This document shows positions 1 to 7,646 of a stretch of DNA of 64,000 nucleotides, one piece after another. Source of the DNA: Deltaproteobacteria bacterium (GTDB taxonomy: Bacteria; Desulfobacterota; B13-G15; RBG-16-54-18). The position numbers and the translations under genes were made by a program. The notes under the pieces are model-generated. The model was not told where the DNA came from, ran no database searches, and saw nothing but the letters and a program-made list of their open reading frames with translations. Where the stretch lies: positions 186,001-250,000 of the forward strand of contig JAFGNJ010000004.1 in NCBI GenBank assembly GCA_016927065.1, read 5' to 3'. Numbering within the stretch: the stretch's first letter is position 1; each line of letters begins with the position of its first letter.

Positions 1-602
1 AGATAGTACTCACCCTGGGCGTTGTCCGACCGCACTGCGCCCAGGGCCTGGAAGAGAAAAGCGGCTTGTATGCAGTAAATCCCCGTGTTGATTTCCGTAA
101 TCCCCCGCTCGCGCTTCGTGGCGTCCCTTTCCTCCGCTATCTTACGCACCTTTCCTGAGGAAAGCCGTATCACTCGCCCGTACCCTGTTGGATTTTCTCT
201 CTGCGCTGTCAAAAGGGTGATGGCAGCCCCCTCGTGCTGATGATGTTGCACCATTTCCGTGAGTGTCTTGACCGTGATAAGGGGGATGTCACCGCAAAGG
301 ATGAGTATAGTCCCTTTGAAATCCCCAATGATAGGTTTGGTCATCAACACGGCATGTCCCGTGCCGAGTTGTTCTTTTTGCTGGACAAAGGTGATTCGGG
401 GGTCTATAAAGGCATTTTGGATCTGCTCGGCCTGGTGCCCGACGACCACAATGGTCTTTTCCGCCTGCAGGTGCTCGAGACTGACCTCCAATGGGTAGCT
501 CAACATCGGTCTCCCCAACAGGGGGTGAAGGACCTTGACTATCCCTGAACGCATCCGCTTCCCTTTCCCTGCGGCCAAGATTATGACGGCTAACTTATCC
601 AT
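1..602 (-). CDS. glmU: GlmU, bifunctional N-acetylglucosamine-1-phosphate uridyltransferase, N-terminal part (truncated by window edge)
   Basis: The minus strand from the ATG at 602-600 encodes the start of GlmU, the cytoplasmic enzyme that makes UDP-N-acetylglucosamine for peptidoglycan and lipopolysaccharide. The nucleotidyltransferase signature LAAGKGKRMRS lies at residues 9-19, followed by KVLHPLLGRPML. Further in are GTGHAVLM, the metal-site region CGDIPLI and the family motif NAQGEYY close to the window edge. About 200 codons are visible; the rest of the uridyltransferase domain and the left-handed beta-helix acetyltransferase domain lie outside. It is divergent from the kinase gene at 799. 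Confidence 0.93.
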   Translation of the reverse strand, partial: MDKLAVIILAAGKGKRMRSGIVKVLHPLLGRPMLSYPLEVSLEHLQAEKTIVVVGHQAEQIQNAFIDPRITFVQQKEQLGTGHAVLMTKPIIGDFKGTILILCGDIPLITVKTLTEMVQHHQHEGAAITLLTAQRENPTGYGRVIRLSSGKVRKIAEERDATKRERGITEINTGIYCIQAAFLFQALGAVRSDNAQGEYY

Positions 603-625
603 CTTTCACGCCTTTTAAAGACTAC

Positions 626-652
626 GTTATAACTAATCAGTAACCCTGTCAA
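626..652 (-). promoter_or_regulatory. Promoter candidate for glmU
   Basis: On the minus strand, TTGACA (652-647) is followed after 15 bases by TATAAC (631-626), about 24 bases before the glmU start codon. The -35 is perfect; the 15-base spacing is short for a sigma-70 promoter, and the same spacing recurs near tRNA-Asp and attL. Confidence 0.45.
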
Positions 653-712
653 GGCAGGATAAAACTAATCCTGCATTGCTTCCCCTTCTCAATCCAGTAG
701 AGGGACTTTATA

Positions 713-741
713 TTGCCCAGCAGTAAAGAATGTGGTATAGT
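713..741 (+). promoter_or_regulatory. Sigma-70-type promoter candidate for the kinase-phosphatase cluster
   Basis: TTGCCC (713-718), a 17-base spacer and TATAGT (736-741) form a reasonable sigma-70 promoter on the plus strand, 57 bases before the kinase start codon. The five plus-strand genes that follow could be read from it, though a hairpin at 4336-4369 may divide the cluster. Confidence 0.4.
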
Positions 742-798
742 AGGAGATGAAGTATTATTCCCTTTGAAAAAAAATAATAGAAGAACATTAGAGCAACC

Positions 799-2217
799 AT
801 GGGTGCGGGCAAGCCAACAAAGCTAGTATGCTTCTTATTGCTCATTTTCCCGGCATTAATATTTCTTTCCGGTTACTCCTTCGCCCTAGAAGCGGGATCG
901 TTGCACATTACCTCTCGACCCTCTGGGGCCACCGTTTATCTCGATGATACCCAGATTGGGAACACAGATATCATGATACATGCCATTCCCATCGGGAGTC
1001 ATAAAGTACGACTGGAACTTGAAGGTTACGAAAAAGTCGAACAGACCATCAGCGTAAAGAGCGGACATACAACACGTATACCTCAGGTACTTGCGCGAGC
1101 GGGGAGAAGAGCATCGGTCACGGGTAACGGTGTCGTCCCACCCCTCCAAGAACTGTTTTCTGAATTTATAAATCCATGGGTGGTCATGTTGGTACTTTTG
1201 TTGCTTACCGGGATGGTTGTGCTGACGTTGATCATTAGGGCTATTCCCGCAAAGAAAAGCGCCGTCCCTGTGATCAGTACAGCAAAAAAACAGAGGGGCT
1301 CACGGCCCGTCAGAGCCAAAGTGCCGTCCAGGCCGCTCAAGATATCCTTCCCCGTAAAAGGTATAACGCTTAAAAAGGCCGCTATCCTAGGAAATTATCG
1401 GATACTGGAGAAGATCGCTAGCGGCGGGATGGCCAAGATCTTTATGGCAAGCCATGTCAAAAACGGGAGAATGGCGGTTGTGAAGGTCCCCTATGATCAG
1501 TTTCAGAATGACCACCGGTTTGTTGAGAGGTTCCGTCGCGAGGCAGAGCTGGGTCAAAAGCTCCTGCACGACAATATCATCCGTATCTACGAATACGGAA
1601 CGTCAAAGGGAGGTCTCACGTATATTGCCATGGAATATTTGCCGGGGATCGATCTGCGAGGGTACCTGGACACACACGGCAAGATGCCCGTCAAGGAGGC
1701 TGTACGGACCGTGGCGCAGGTATGCCGAGCACTCGGCTATGCCCACGCTCAGGGGGTTATCCATCGCGATATAAAACCAGAAAATATCATGCTTCCCGAC
1801 AAAAAAGGTAAGGGTAAGGTTGTACTGATGGATTTCGGCGTGGCGCATGCAGCGTATCTGGGCACGGTGGGTACCCGGAGCACATACCTCGGGACACCCT
1901 ATTATATGTCACCCGACCAAATCTCCCGCAGAAAGGTGGATGGCCGTTCCGATGTCTATTCCTTAGGGGTAGTCTTTTTCGAGATGCTCACCGGCCAGCG
2001 TCCCTTTGATGACGCCGACCCCCTTAAGGTCCTCATAAAGCACCGGGAAGCTCCACCGCCGAAGCCGAGATCTGTAAATCGTAAAATACCAATTGCCCTT
2101 GAAAGGATAGTCCTTAAGATGCTTGCTAAGAGGCCAACAGACCGCTACAAGAGCGCCGAGGCCCTCGTAGCAGCACTGAAGAGGTACATGGGAAAAGAGG
2201 GGATAGGAGTTGATTAA
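799..2217 (+). CDS. Membrane Ser/Thr protein kinase with extracytoplasmic PEGA domain
   Basis: This is a Hanks-type kinase of 472 residues. An N-terminal hydrophobic signal/anchor (about 9-29) is followed by a PEGA domain (about 33-95; PSGATVYLDD and GSHKVRLELEGY). A transmembrane helix (about 126-147) and a Lys/Arg-rich linker lead to the kinase domain (about 199-460). Catalytic features are complete: glycine loop IASGGMAKI, Lys229, HRD at 322-324 with Asn329, DFG at 345-347, and an APE-like SPDQ after an activation loop rich in Thr/Ser. The topology places PEGA outside and the kinase inside. It heads a cluster with FHA, VWA and PP2C proteins, so it probably senses envelope state and phosphorylates neighbours. 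The ribosome site is weak. Confidence 0.93.
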   Translation: MGAGKPTKLVCFLLLIFPALIFLSGYSFALEAGSLHITSRPSGATVYLDDTQIGNTDIMIHAIPIGSHKVRLELEGYEKVEQTISVKSGHTTRIPQVLARAGRRASVTGNGVVPPLQELFSEFINPWVVMLVLLLLTGMVVLTLIIRAIPAKKSAVPVISTAKKQRGSRPVRAKVPSRPLKISFPVKGITLKKAAILGNYRILEKIASGGMAKIFMASHVKNGRMAVVKVPYDQFQNDHRFVERFRREAELGQKLLHDNIIRIYEYGTSKGGLTYIAMEYLPGIDLRGYLDTHGKMPVKEAVRTVAQVCRALGYAHAQGVIHRDIKPENIMLPDKKGKGKVVLMDFGVAHAAYLGTVGTRSTYLGTPYYMSPDQISRRKVDGRSDVYSLGVVFFEMLTGQRPFDDADPLKVLIKHREAPPPKPRSVNRKIPIALERIVLKMLAKRPTDRYKSAEALVAALKRYMGKEGIGVD

Positions 2218-2242
2218 CTTCTTAAGAGAAAGGAGAAACACT

Positions 2243-3079
2243 ATGAAGGCGAAGAGGATTGTATGGTTTGGTGCAAGTGTGGTGTTGTTGCTCACCCTAG
2301 GGTTTATTGCGCAGGGGTTTGCCGCCGAGGGGGTCTTTATCAGCGACGTTACAGAGAATCCCTCTAAGTATTACAACCTGCCGGTGAAGATTAAAGGGGT
2401 GGTGGTTGATGTAACTCCCGACCAGGTTGGGCTCAAAAGCGGTTTTTACACCCTCCGGGATGAGAGCGAGGAAACCATTGAGATTAAAACCAACGAGCTT
2501 CCAGCTCCTGGTCAGACCTTCATCGTTGAGGGGACCGTAACTATGAAGGCAGGTACTCAGACACCATACCTGAGGGAGCTGAGTAGGGGCAGTGGAAATC
2601 TCTTGCCCGTTATCGTCATCGGCGCGGCTGTGATCGTGTTGATCCTGATAGGGATTTTGGTCTATATGCTGCGCAGGCCGGCTGCCATGGCACCAGCCTA
2701 TGAAGAGGCTGGTGCCTTAGAGCCTACTCGTCCGGTTACCTCTGAAGAATTGACGCAGATTGCCCCCGAGCGGACGGTAGAGGTTCCCTCTATCCCCGCC
2801 CAACTTGAGGTCCTCAATGGCCCCAACAAGGGGGATAAATTCATCCTTAAAAAGCAGAATATTATCGGGAGAGAGTCGGGAGATCTAACCCTGACAGATC
2901 CCACCGTCAGTGGTGAGCATGCGCAGATCACCTTCAAAAACAAAAAGTACATCTTGAACAACAAGAGCCTCACGAACCCCACCAAGGTCAACAAGGCCAC
3001 CGTGGAGGGTTTGCGGGAACTCAAAGATGGTGACGAGATCGTTTTGGGGGCAATAAAGCTGAAGTTCTCCAAGCTGTAA
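2243..3079 (+). CDS. Membrane-anchored FHA-domain protein with extracytoplasmic OB-like domain
   Basis: The ATG at 2243 is chosen because AGAAAGGAG lies just upstream. The 278-residue product has a signal/anchor (1-28), a small beta-rich OB-like domain (about 31-113; KIKGVVVDV, VEGTVTM), a transmembrane helix (about 119-143) and a C-terminal FHA domain (about 186-278). The FHA phosphothreonine-binding residues are present: Gly209-Arg210, Ser223, His226 and an Asn near 245-250. FHA domains bind phosphothreonine, so the cytoplasmic domain probably docks on the autophosphorylated kinase encoded just upstream. The function of the outer domain is unknown. Confidence 0.88.
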   Translation: MKAKRIVWFGASVVLLLTLGFIAQGFAAEGVFISDVTENPSKYYNLPVKIKGVVVDVTPDQVGLKSGFYTLRDESEETIEIKTNELPAPGQTFIVEGTVTMKAGTQTPYLRELSRGSGNLLPVIVIGAAVIVLILIGILVYMLRRPAAMAPAYEEAGALEPTRPVTSEELTQIAPERTVEVPSIPAQLEVLNGPNKGDKFILKKQNIIGRESGDLTLTDPTVSGEHAQITFKNKKYILNNKSLTNPTKVNKATVEGLRELKDGDEIVLGAIKLKFSKL

Positions 3080-3158
3080 TCAAATCTGTAAAGAGATCAC
3101 TGCTTGAACATGGCGGCAGTGCCTCTTCTTGTGTAGGAAGTACGCAATCCTCAGCGCC

Positions 3159-3220
3159 TTCAGATTGCAGCGAGGGACCTCTACGCTGCGCTATAAGGAG
3201 GCCCCTCGCTGCAATCTGAA
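3159..3220. repeat. Large inverted repeat between FHA and VWA genes
   Basis: Two perfect 18-bp arms (3159-3176 and 3203-3220) flank a 26-base loop that extends the stem by four more pairs after one mismatch. It lies in the leader of the VWA gene. No T-run follows the second arm, so a simple intrinsic terminator is unlikely; an mRNA-stabilising or attenuating hairpin, or a dispersed palindromic repeat, fits better. Confidence 0.75.
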
Positions 3221-3248
3221 AAAATCCTCTAGGGAAAGGATTACCAGG

Positions 3249-4337
3249 ATGATCAGATCAACAATTGGCAACCATCCCAGGGCCTGGGGTACGTTCGTTG
3301 TAGGTCTCGTGGGCCTTATGTTCACCCTTATGCCTGCGCATGCCAAGGCCGGGGCAATCCTTACCCTCAACCAGATCAATATAGAACAATTCCCTCAGAT
3401 TAGGATTTATCTGACGGCCTCTGATGAGCGGGGTACCCCATTCAAAGGCTTGGGCGTCAGTAACTTTAGCGTACAAGAGGACGGCAAGACCGTAAGGGTG
3501 CATGAGGTCTATCCCTTAGAGAGAGGGGAGGAACCCCTCTCGGTAGTCCTGGCCATCGACAGGAGCGGGAGCATGAGAGGGCAGCCTATCAGAGATGCGC
3601 GGCAGGCGGCTGTGAATTTCATCAAGGAGATGAGGGGGATCGATAGGGTAGGGGTGGTGAGCTTTGATGATTACGTTACGGTCATCTCCCGTCCAAGCAC
3701 AGACAAAGGCCCCCTCCTGAAGGCAATTGCGAAGATCAATGTCGGGAAGGATACCGCCCTCAACGATGCCATCATGAAGTCCCTCGCATTGCTCTCCCCC
3801 TTTACCGGCAGAAGGGCGGTGGTAGTCCTGACCGATGGCAAGGAGAACAGAAGCAAGGCCTCCAGATCGGAGACAATTAAGGAGGCCAGAAGTGTTGGTG
3901 TTCCCCTTATCACTGTCGCCCTGGGGGCGGAGGTGGACACATCAGCCCTCGAAGCCATAGCGGGCGCTACTGGAGGACACGCCTTTTTCGCCCAGGAATC
4001 GAGCGAACTGCCCAACCTCTACCGGGCCATTGCGAGGCAATTGATCAATCAATACCGGCTAACCCTGAATTCGCGAAAATCCCTCGATGGCGGCTGGCAT
4101 CAACTCCAAGTTCAATTAAAGACCGCTCAAGGAAAAGCTAAAGTGGAACGCCTCTATCTTGCAACCCTTAAACAGACCATGGGTGCTGGCACAATAAAGG
4201 CGTATCGCAAGAAGATCGACTTCTATTATGTGATAGCGCTTATCCTCGGCGCCCTGGCAGTAGCCCTGTGCGCGGCGATTATCTTCGTTGCCGTTGCGCG
4301 CTCTAAAAAGACGAAAGGAACAAGGAGATCTGGTTAA
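3249..4337 (+). CDS. VWA-domain membrane protein
   Basis: The start ATG at 3249 is preferred over an upstream in-frame start because the upstream extension runs through the inverted repeat. The product has 362 residues: a signal peptide (about 13-34), a beta-rich region, a von Willebrand factor A domain (about 97-285) and a C-terminal transmembrane helix (about 322-347) with a basic tail. The MIDAS motif is intact: DRSGS (Asp104, Ser106, Ser108) and the later TDGKENRS. VWA domains mediate metal-dependent protein contacts. The predicted topology puts the VWA domain outside the cytoplasmic membrane, next to the outer domains of the kinase and FHA proteins. Confidence 0.9.
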   Translation: MIRSTIGNHPRAWGTFVVGLVGLMFTLMPAHAKAGAILTLNQINIEQFPQIRIYLTASDERGTPFKGLGVSNFSVQEDGKTVRVHEVYPLERGEEPLSVVLAIDRSGSMRGQPIRDARQAAVNFIKEMRGIDRVGVVSFDDYVTVISRPSTDKGPLLKAIAKINVGKDTALNDAIMKSLALLSPFTGRRAVVVLTDGKENRSKASRSETIKEARSVGVPLITVALGAEVDTSALEAIAGATGGHAFFAQESSELPNLYRAIARQLINQYRLTLNSRKSLDGGWHQLQVQLKTAQGKAKVERLYLATLKQTMGAGTIKAYRKKIDFYYVIALILGALAVALCAAIIFVAVARSKKTKGTRRSG

Positions 4338-4369
4338 CAAGCAGTCCTATTATTACAACACTGCTTGTT
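4336..4369 (+). terminator. Hairpin after VWA gene, probable intrinsic terminator
   Basis: A perfect 10-bp stem (4336-4345 with 4360-4369) starts at the VWA stop codon and is followed by a short T-containing run. The PP2C gene begins 73 bases later, so transcription may be partly terminated or attenuated here. Confidence 0.5.
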
Positions 4370-4442
4370 TATTCATCTCAGGCAACCAGGGGCTTTAATA
4401 ATTATTTTTTCTTTTGAGATCTGCGTCTAAGAGGTATCCAGC

Positions 4443-5435
4443 ATGAAAATATCCATCGGAAAAAAGACAGATATCGGATGTGTGCGGGAGGCAAACGAGG
4501 ATAGCCTATACATCGATCTCCCCCAAGAGGGCGGTGCAACACCTGATAGATATGCCCTGCTCCTTGTAGCCGATGGGATGGGGGGGCAGGTCGCCGGCAA
4601 AGAGGCCAGCGAGACAGCAGTCGATATGGTTAAGTCACTCTTCTCGGACACATCGAAGGCCAAAAAGCCTATTGACGACATTAGGACATTTATTACCGCT
4701 TCGTTCCGCGAGGCCAACAAGGCCGTCTTTGAAAAAGGAAAGGCAAAGGCGGCGGAGATGGGCACAACCCTCACAACGGCCTTCATCGACAACCAGCATG
4801 CATTCATCGGCCATGTTGGGGATAGCCGGGCATACCACCTGAGGGGGAAGGAGATCAGGCAGGTAACTGAAGATCATACCCTTGCCGAAGATATGGTGCG
4901 CAAGGCTCGGGCCACCCGCGAAGAGATGCAAAATTCCCCCATGCGCAGTATGCTCACTAGGTCCATCGGGACTAAGGAAGAAGTAACGATTGATCAGCCT
5001 ATCGGGATAGAGCTGCACGAGGGGGATGTCCTGCTGCTTTGTACCGATGGTTTGACAAACCTGGTGAAAGAAGGGGAAATCCTATCCACAATCCATAACA
5101 CCGCGGATGTCCAGACGGCGTGCGACAAGCTGGTTGATATGGCCCGCGCGCGTGGTGGACATGACAACATCACCGTGATCGCCGCTGAGTTCGGCGAACT
5201 CCAGCGAATAAAGGGGTTGGGGATCAGGGCGAAGACAACAGCGGTGAAGTCGGTGACCAAGAAAAAGGATGCGAAAAGAAAAAGATTGTACATCGCTACC
5301 ATTGGCCTTCTGGTGGCCGTCTTCATATTTTTGGCTTATCTCTTTGTTGCGCATTATGTGATACAAGACAGGTTCTACAAGGCACCGATGGGAGGGGGAG
5401 GACAAACCGATGTGGAAGGTGGAATATCACCGTGA
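4443..5435 (+). CDS. PP2C-family Ser/Thr protein phosphatase with C-terminal membrane anchor
   Basis: This is a 330-residue PP2C/Stp-type phosphatase, the expected antagonist of the kinase at 799. The metal-binding motifs are visible: REANED (15-20), VADGMGGQVAG (42-52), VGDSRAYHLRG, CTDGLTN and GGHDNITVI. After the catalytic domain (about 1-245) comes a Lys-rich linker and one transmembrane helix (about 281-304), then a Gly-rich tail. Most bacterial stand-alone PP2C enzymes are soluble, so the anchor suggests it acts at the membrane beside its substrates. It overlaps the next gene by four bases, which indicates translational coupling. Confidence 0.93.
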   Translation: MKISIGKKTDIGCVREANEDSLYIDLPQEGGATPDRYALLLVADGMGGQVAGKEASETAVDMVKSLFSDTSKAKKPIDDIRTFITASFREANKAVFEKGKAKAAEMGTTLTTAFIDNQHAFIGHVGDSRAYHLRGKEIRQVTEDHTLAEDMVRKARATREEMQNSPMRSMLTRSIGTKEEVTIDQPIGIELHEGDVLLLCTDGLTNLVKEGEILSTIHNTADVQTACDKLVDMARARGGHDNITVIAAEFGELQRIKGLGIRAKTTAVKSVTKKKDAKRKRLYIATIGLLVAVFIFLAYLFVAHYVIQDRFYKAPMGGGGQTDVEGGISP

Positions 5436-6652
5436 ATCATGTGCGGTGGTATAAACCAATCTACGTTATGAACGGTCGTTACGCAAAGACCTTTTTTTAT
5501 TTCTTGTTGGTAGGGTGTCTTGTCGTATGCGCCGCTCTTCAAACGTATGCTGGTGTGAAGGGGGAAATTACCTCCGTTGAAAAAGAATCTATTCTAATAG
5601 ATATAGGGACTGAGGCAGGGATTAAGATCGGTGATCAAGGGAACGTATATTATACCGTCCTCGTCGGCGCAGAGCGGGAGGCACAATCCATATATGTGGC
5701 ACGCTTTACCATAACGGGCGCCTTCAAGACTTCCTCCGTGGCAAAGATCGAGGAGGCGCAGGGAGAGGTAAAGGTTGGGTATGCAATAGAGGTGACAGGA
5801 AAAGGAAAGCAGGTCACAACGAAAAAACCCTTACCAAAAAAAGTAGTAAAACCAAAAAAAACAACGAAAAGTACCTTGCAGCCGGGACAGGTCTGGAGAG
5901 ACCCGCATCTGAGGATGAGCTTTGCCTGGGTGCCGGGGGGATGTTTTTATATGGGATGCGGGGATTGGTCCGGAGACTGCGGTAGCGCTGAGAGGCCCCT
6001 CCACCGGGTTTGTGTAAACGGCTTTTGGATGGCGAGGCATGAGGTGACCCAAGACCAATGGAAACGGTTGATGGGATATAGTCCTTCGGATTTTAGACAG
6101 TGTGGTTCGCAATGTCCCGTTGAGAATGTCACGTGGAATGATGCCCTGGAGTTTGCCCTCAAGCTGTCTTCAAAAACAGGCTATACCTTCCGGCTCCCTA
6201 CGGAGGCGGAGTGGGAGTACGCCTGCAGAAGCGGGGGGAATAATCAGCAATACGCCGGTGGGGGAACCCCCAATACCGTAGCATGGTATAAAGATAATGC
6301 AGGGAGAACCCCCCACCATGTGGGGCGCAAAAGTCCCAACGGGCTCGGCTTATACGACATGTCGGGCAATGTGTGGGAATGGTGTCTCGATGTTTACGAC
6401 AAGAAGGCCTACGGCAAGGCCATAGGTACATTACAAAATCCCGTCTTTATCGGCGCAAAGTATGCGGATATATATGACGGGGACAGTATCCTGCGCATCC
6501 TCCAGGGGATCTCAGGCTACCGGAGCGTTCGGGGGGGGAGTTGGGGTAATACCGCCGATTTTTTGCGCTGCTCTGCCCGCATCAAGGGCGACCCCAACAA
6601 GGGCCGCGACTGGCTCGGGTTCAGGCTGGTGAGGGAAGAGATAAAGAAGTAG
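5432..6652 (+). CDS. Exported formylglycine-generating-enzyme (SUMF1/EgtB-like) domain protein
   Basis: Translation probably starts at the GTG overlapping the phosphatase stop. The 406-residue product has a signal/anchor (about 18-40), a small beta-barrel-like domain (about 42-125), a Lys/Pro-rich linker and an FGE-sulfatase domain (about 150-404). Family motifs include PGGCFYMGC, HEVTQDQW, CPVENVTWNDA, FRLPTEAEWEYAC, GLYDMSGNVWEWC, RGGSW and GFRLV. FGE-like domains either make formylglycine or only bind ligands; the domain is frequently paired with bacterial protein kinases. Activity cannot be decided from the sequence. No sulfatase gene is next to it. Confidence 0.85.
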   Translation: MNHVRWYKPIYVMNGRYAKTFFYFLLVGCLVVCAALQTYAGVKGEITSVEKESILIDIGTEAGIKIGDQGNVYYTVLVGAEREAQSIYVARFTITGAFKTSSVAKIEEAQGEVKVGYAIEVTGKGKQVTTKKPLPKKVVKPKKTTKSTLQPGQVWRDPHLRMSFAWVPGGCFYMGCGDWSGDCGSAERPLHRVCVNGFWMARHEVTQDQWKRLMGYSPSDFRQCGSQCPVENVTWNDALEFALKLSSKTGYTFRLPTEAEWEYACRSGGNNQQYAGGGTPNTVAWYKDNAGRTPHHVGRKSPNGLGLYDMSGNVWEWCLDVYDKKAYGKAIGTLQNPVFIGAKYADIYDGDSILRILQGISGYRSVRGGSWGNTADFLRCSARIKGDPNKGRDWLGFRLVREEIKK

Positions 6653-6675
6653 TGATTGGTTTATTTTCTTATTAA

Positions 6676-6939
6676 TTAACCTCTGTCTGGGCGGGACATT
6701 TTAGCCAAAGATTCAATAAATTTCTTACCCCCGCGTTTCTTAATCGCGTACTCCCTTTTCATGGCGCTGGATCGATCAGGATGTTCCTCAGAATAGACCA
6801 ATTCCCACGGTCTTTTTTGTTTTGTGTATTGGGTCCCTATCTGGTTGTGATATTTTAGCCTGGATTCAAGCTCCTGTGTAGTCCCCACGTAGTAGCTTTC
6901 GTCTTTGAGGCTCCTCAGGATATAGACGAAAATCGGCAT
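6676..6939 (-). CDS. GIY-YIG endonuclease-superfamily small protein (UPF0213/YhbQ-like)
   Basis: An 87-residue protein starting at the ATG 6939-6937 has the GIY-YIG core in variant form: FVYILRS, YYVGTT, RLKYHN, then the conserved Arg/Glu helix MKREYAIKK. Proteins of this size are stand-alone GIY-YIG domains of unclear role, probably in DNA repair or DNA binding. It is convergent with the FGE-like gene. Confidence 0.85.
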   Translation of the reverse strand: MPIFVYILRSLKDESYYVGTTQELESRLKYHNQIGTQYTKQKRPWELVYSEEHPDRSSAMKREYAIKKRGGKKFIESLAKMSRPDRG

Positions 6940-6988
6940 ACTCAACTATAAAAGGGATTGCCCAAATTGGTCAACCCCTTATGTATGC

Positions 6989-7095
6989 TGGCGGGAGCGA
7001 CGAGATTCAAACTCACTATTTTCCCGTTAGGATGAGTGGGATGATCACCGTCATATATGACGGGATCAGAGACGTTCTAAACTGTAACCTCTAAC
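6989..7095 (-). pseudogene. Decayed relic resembling tRNA-Asp
   Basis: Bases 6989-7015 closely match the 3' end, acceptor and T-arm of the intact tRNA-Asp at 7138-7215, and 7071-7090 resembles its D-arm side. The centre is replaced by about 50 unrelated bases containing a short palindrome. No cloverleaf can form. It looks like a degenerated duplicate or an old integration scar. Confidence 0.5.
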
Positions 7096-7100
7096 TATTA

Positions 7101-7127
7101 AAGGGGCAACCTCATCGGTTGCCCCTC
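7101..7127 (-). terminator. Intrinsic terminator downstream of tRNA-Asp
   Basis: On the minus strand a stem of about 10 bp (7102-7111 with 7117-7126; GGGGCAACC and its complement) with a five-base loop is followed by TTTAATAG, 12 bases past the 3' end of tRNA-Asp. Confidence 0.75.
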
Positions 7128-7137
7128 TCCTTATTAT

Positions 7138-7215
7138 TGGCGGGAGCGATGGGATTCGAACCCACGACCTCCGGCGTGACAGGCCGGCGTTCTAAACCAA
7201 CTGAACTACGCCCCC
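7138..7215 (-). tRNA. tRNA-Asp (anticodon GTC)
   Basis: The minus strand folds as a cloverleaf: acceptor GGGGGCG/CGCTCCC, anticodon loop CTGTCAC (GTC), T-loop TTCGAAT, discriminator G and an encoded CCA (7140-7138). It would have been the next tRNA after tRNA-Val before phage integration. Confidence 0.95.
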
Positions 7216-7254
7216 GAAAACCGTTATTCTATCGTACCCACGTATAACGAGACT

Positions 7255-7319
7255 AAAAATAAGCCCCCTGCGTAAGGGGACTATACTATCTTAGTATACC
7301 GTTTTCCTAAAGATGTCAA
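7255..7319 (-). promoter_or_regulatory. Promoter and leader hairpin upstream of tRNA-Asp
   Basis: On the minus strand TTGACA (7319-7314) and TATACT (7298-7293) are 15 bases apart; with a 17-base spacing the -10 would be TACTAA. Downstream is a short CCCC/GGGG hairpin (7265-7279) followed by TTATTTTT. The arrangement may give tRNA-Asp its own promoter with a leaky terminator or attenuator between tRNA-Val and tRNA-Asp. Confidence 0.4.
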
Positions 7320-7353
7320 CCCCCTAGAAAGGGGATATAATACTGGGAAATAT

Positions 7354-7403
7354 TTGGTGGGCGGAACAGGGCTTGAACCTGTGACCTTCGGCTTGTAAGG
7401 CCG
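7354..7403. repeat. attL, truncated tRNA-Val copy
   Basis: These 50 bases are identical to 58775-58824. They contain the 3' part of tRNA-Val from the anticodon stem to the CCA end, but the 5' half is absent, so this copy is not a functional tRNA. It marks the left junction between host and prophage. Confidence 0.93.
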
Positions 7404-7460
7404 CAGGATTGTTCCGTAACCTGCTGTTATCTTATCCCTTTTTCATCCTTCAATTTTTCT

Positions 7461-7480
7461 GGACTAAAATAGGTCTAAAA
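7461..7480 (+). repeat. Candidate integrase arm-type sites, left arm
   Basis: Two direct octamers of the form GWCTAAAA (GACTAAAA 7462-7469 and GTCTAAAA 7473-7480) are spaced 11 bases, one helical turn, and lie about 60-75 bases from the att core. A matching pair occurs inside the right end at 58643-58661. Confidence 0.5.
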
Positions 7481-7485
7481 CAAAG

Positions 7486-7539
7486 CCCCCTTGCCTGGGG
7501 GACTAGTTTCTTTTTATACTATTTCTCTGATCATGTCAA
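7486..7539 (-). promoter_or_regulatory. Phage copy of the tRNA-Asp-type promoter plus hairpin
   Basis: On the minus strand TTGACA (7539-7534), 15 bases and TATAAA (7518-7513) are followed by a CCCCC/GGGGG hairpin (7486-7501) and a T-rich tail. This closely copies the order and sequence of the host block at 7255-7319. The hairpin could stop integrase-operon transcripts before they enter host tRNA genes. Confidence 0.45.
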
Positions 7540-7646
7540 GCTTACAAAAAGACTCGCCGCATGACCGCCGGCAAAGACATCATCGCGAATTTTTAGAGCC
7601 AACTAAAAGGCTTTAAAAACCACACTAAATACTGTATATTCCCCTT

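Noticed and set aside
234-548. Plus-strand open frames at the left edge
   Set aside because: They are antisense to the clearly conserved glmU frame and show no motif.
7354-7435. A second functional tRNA-Val
   Set aside because: Identity to tRNA-Val stops after the anticodon stem; the following bases cannot form the D-arm and 5' acceptor strand. It is the attL remnant.
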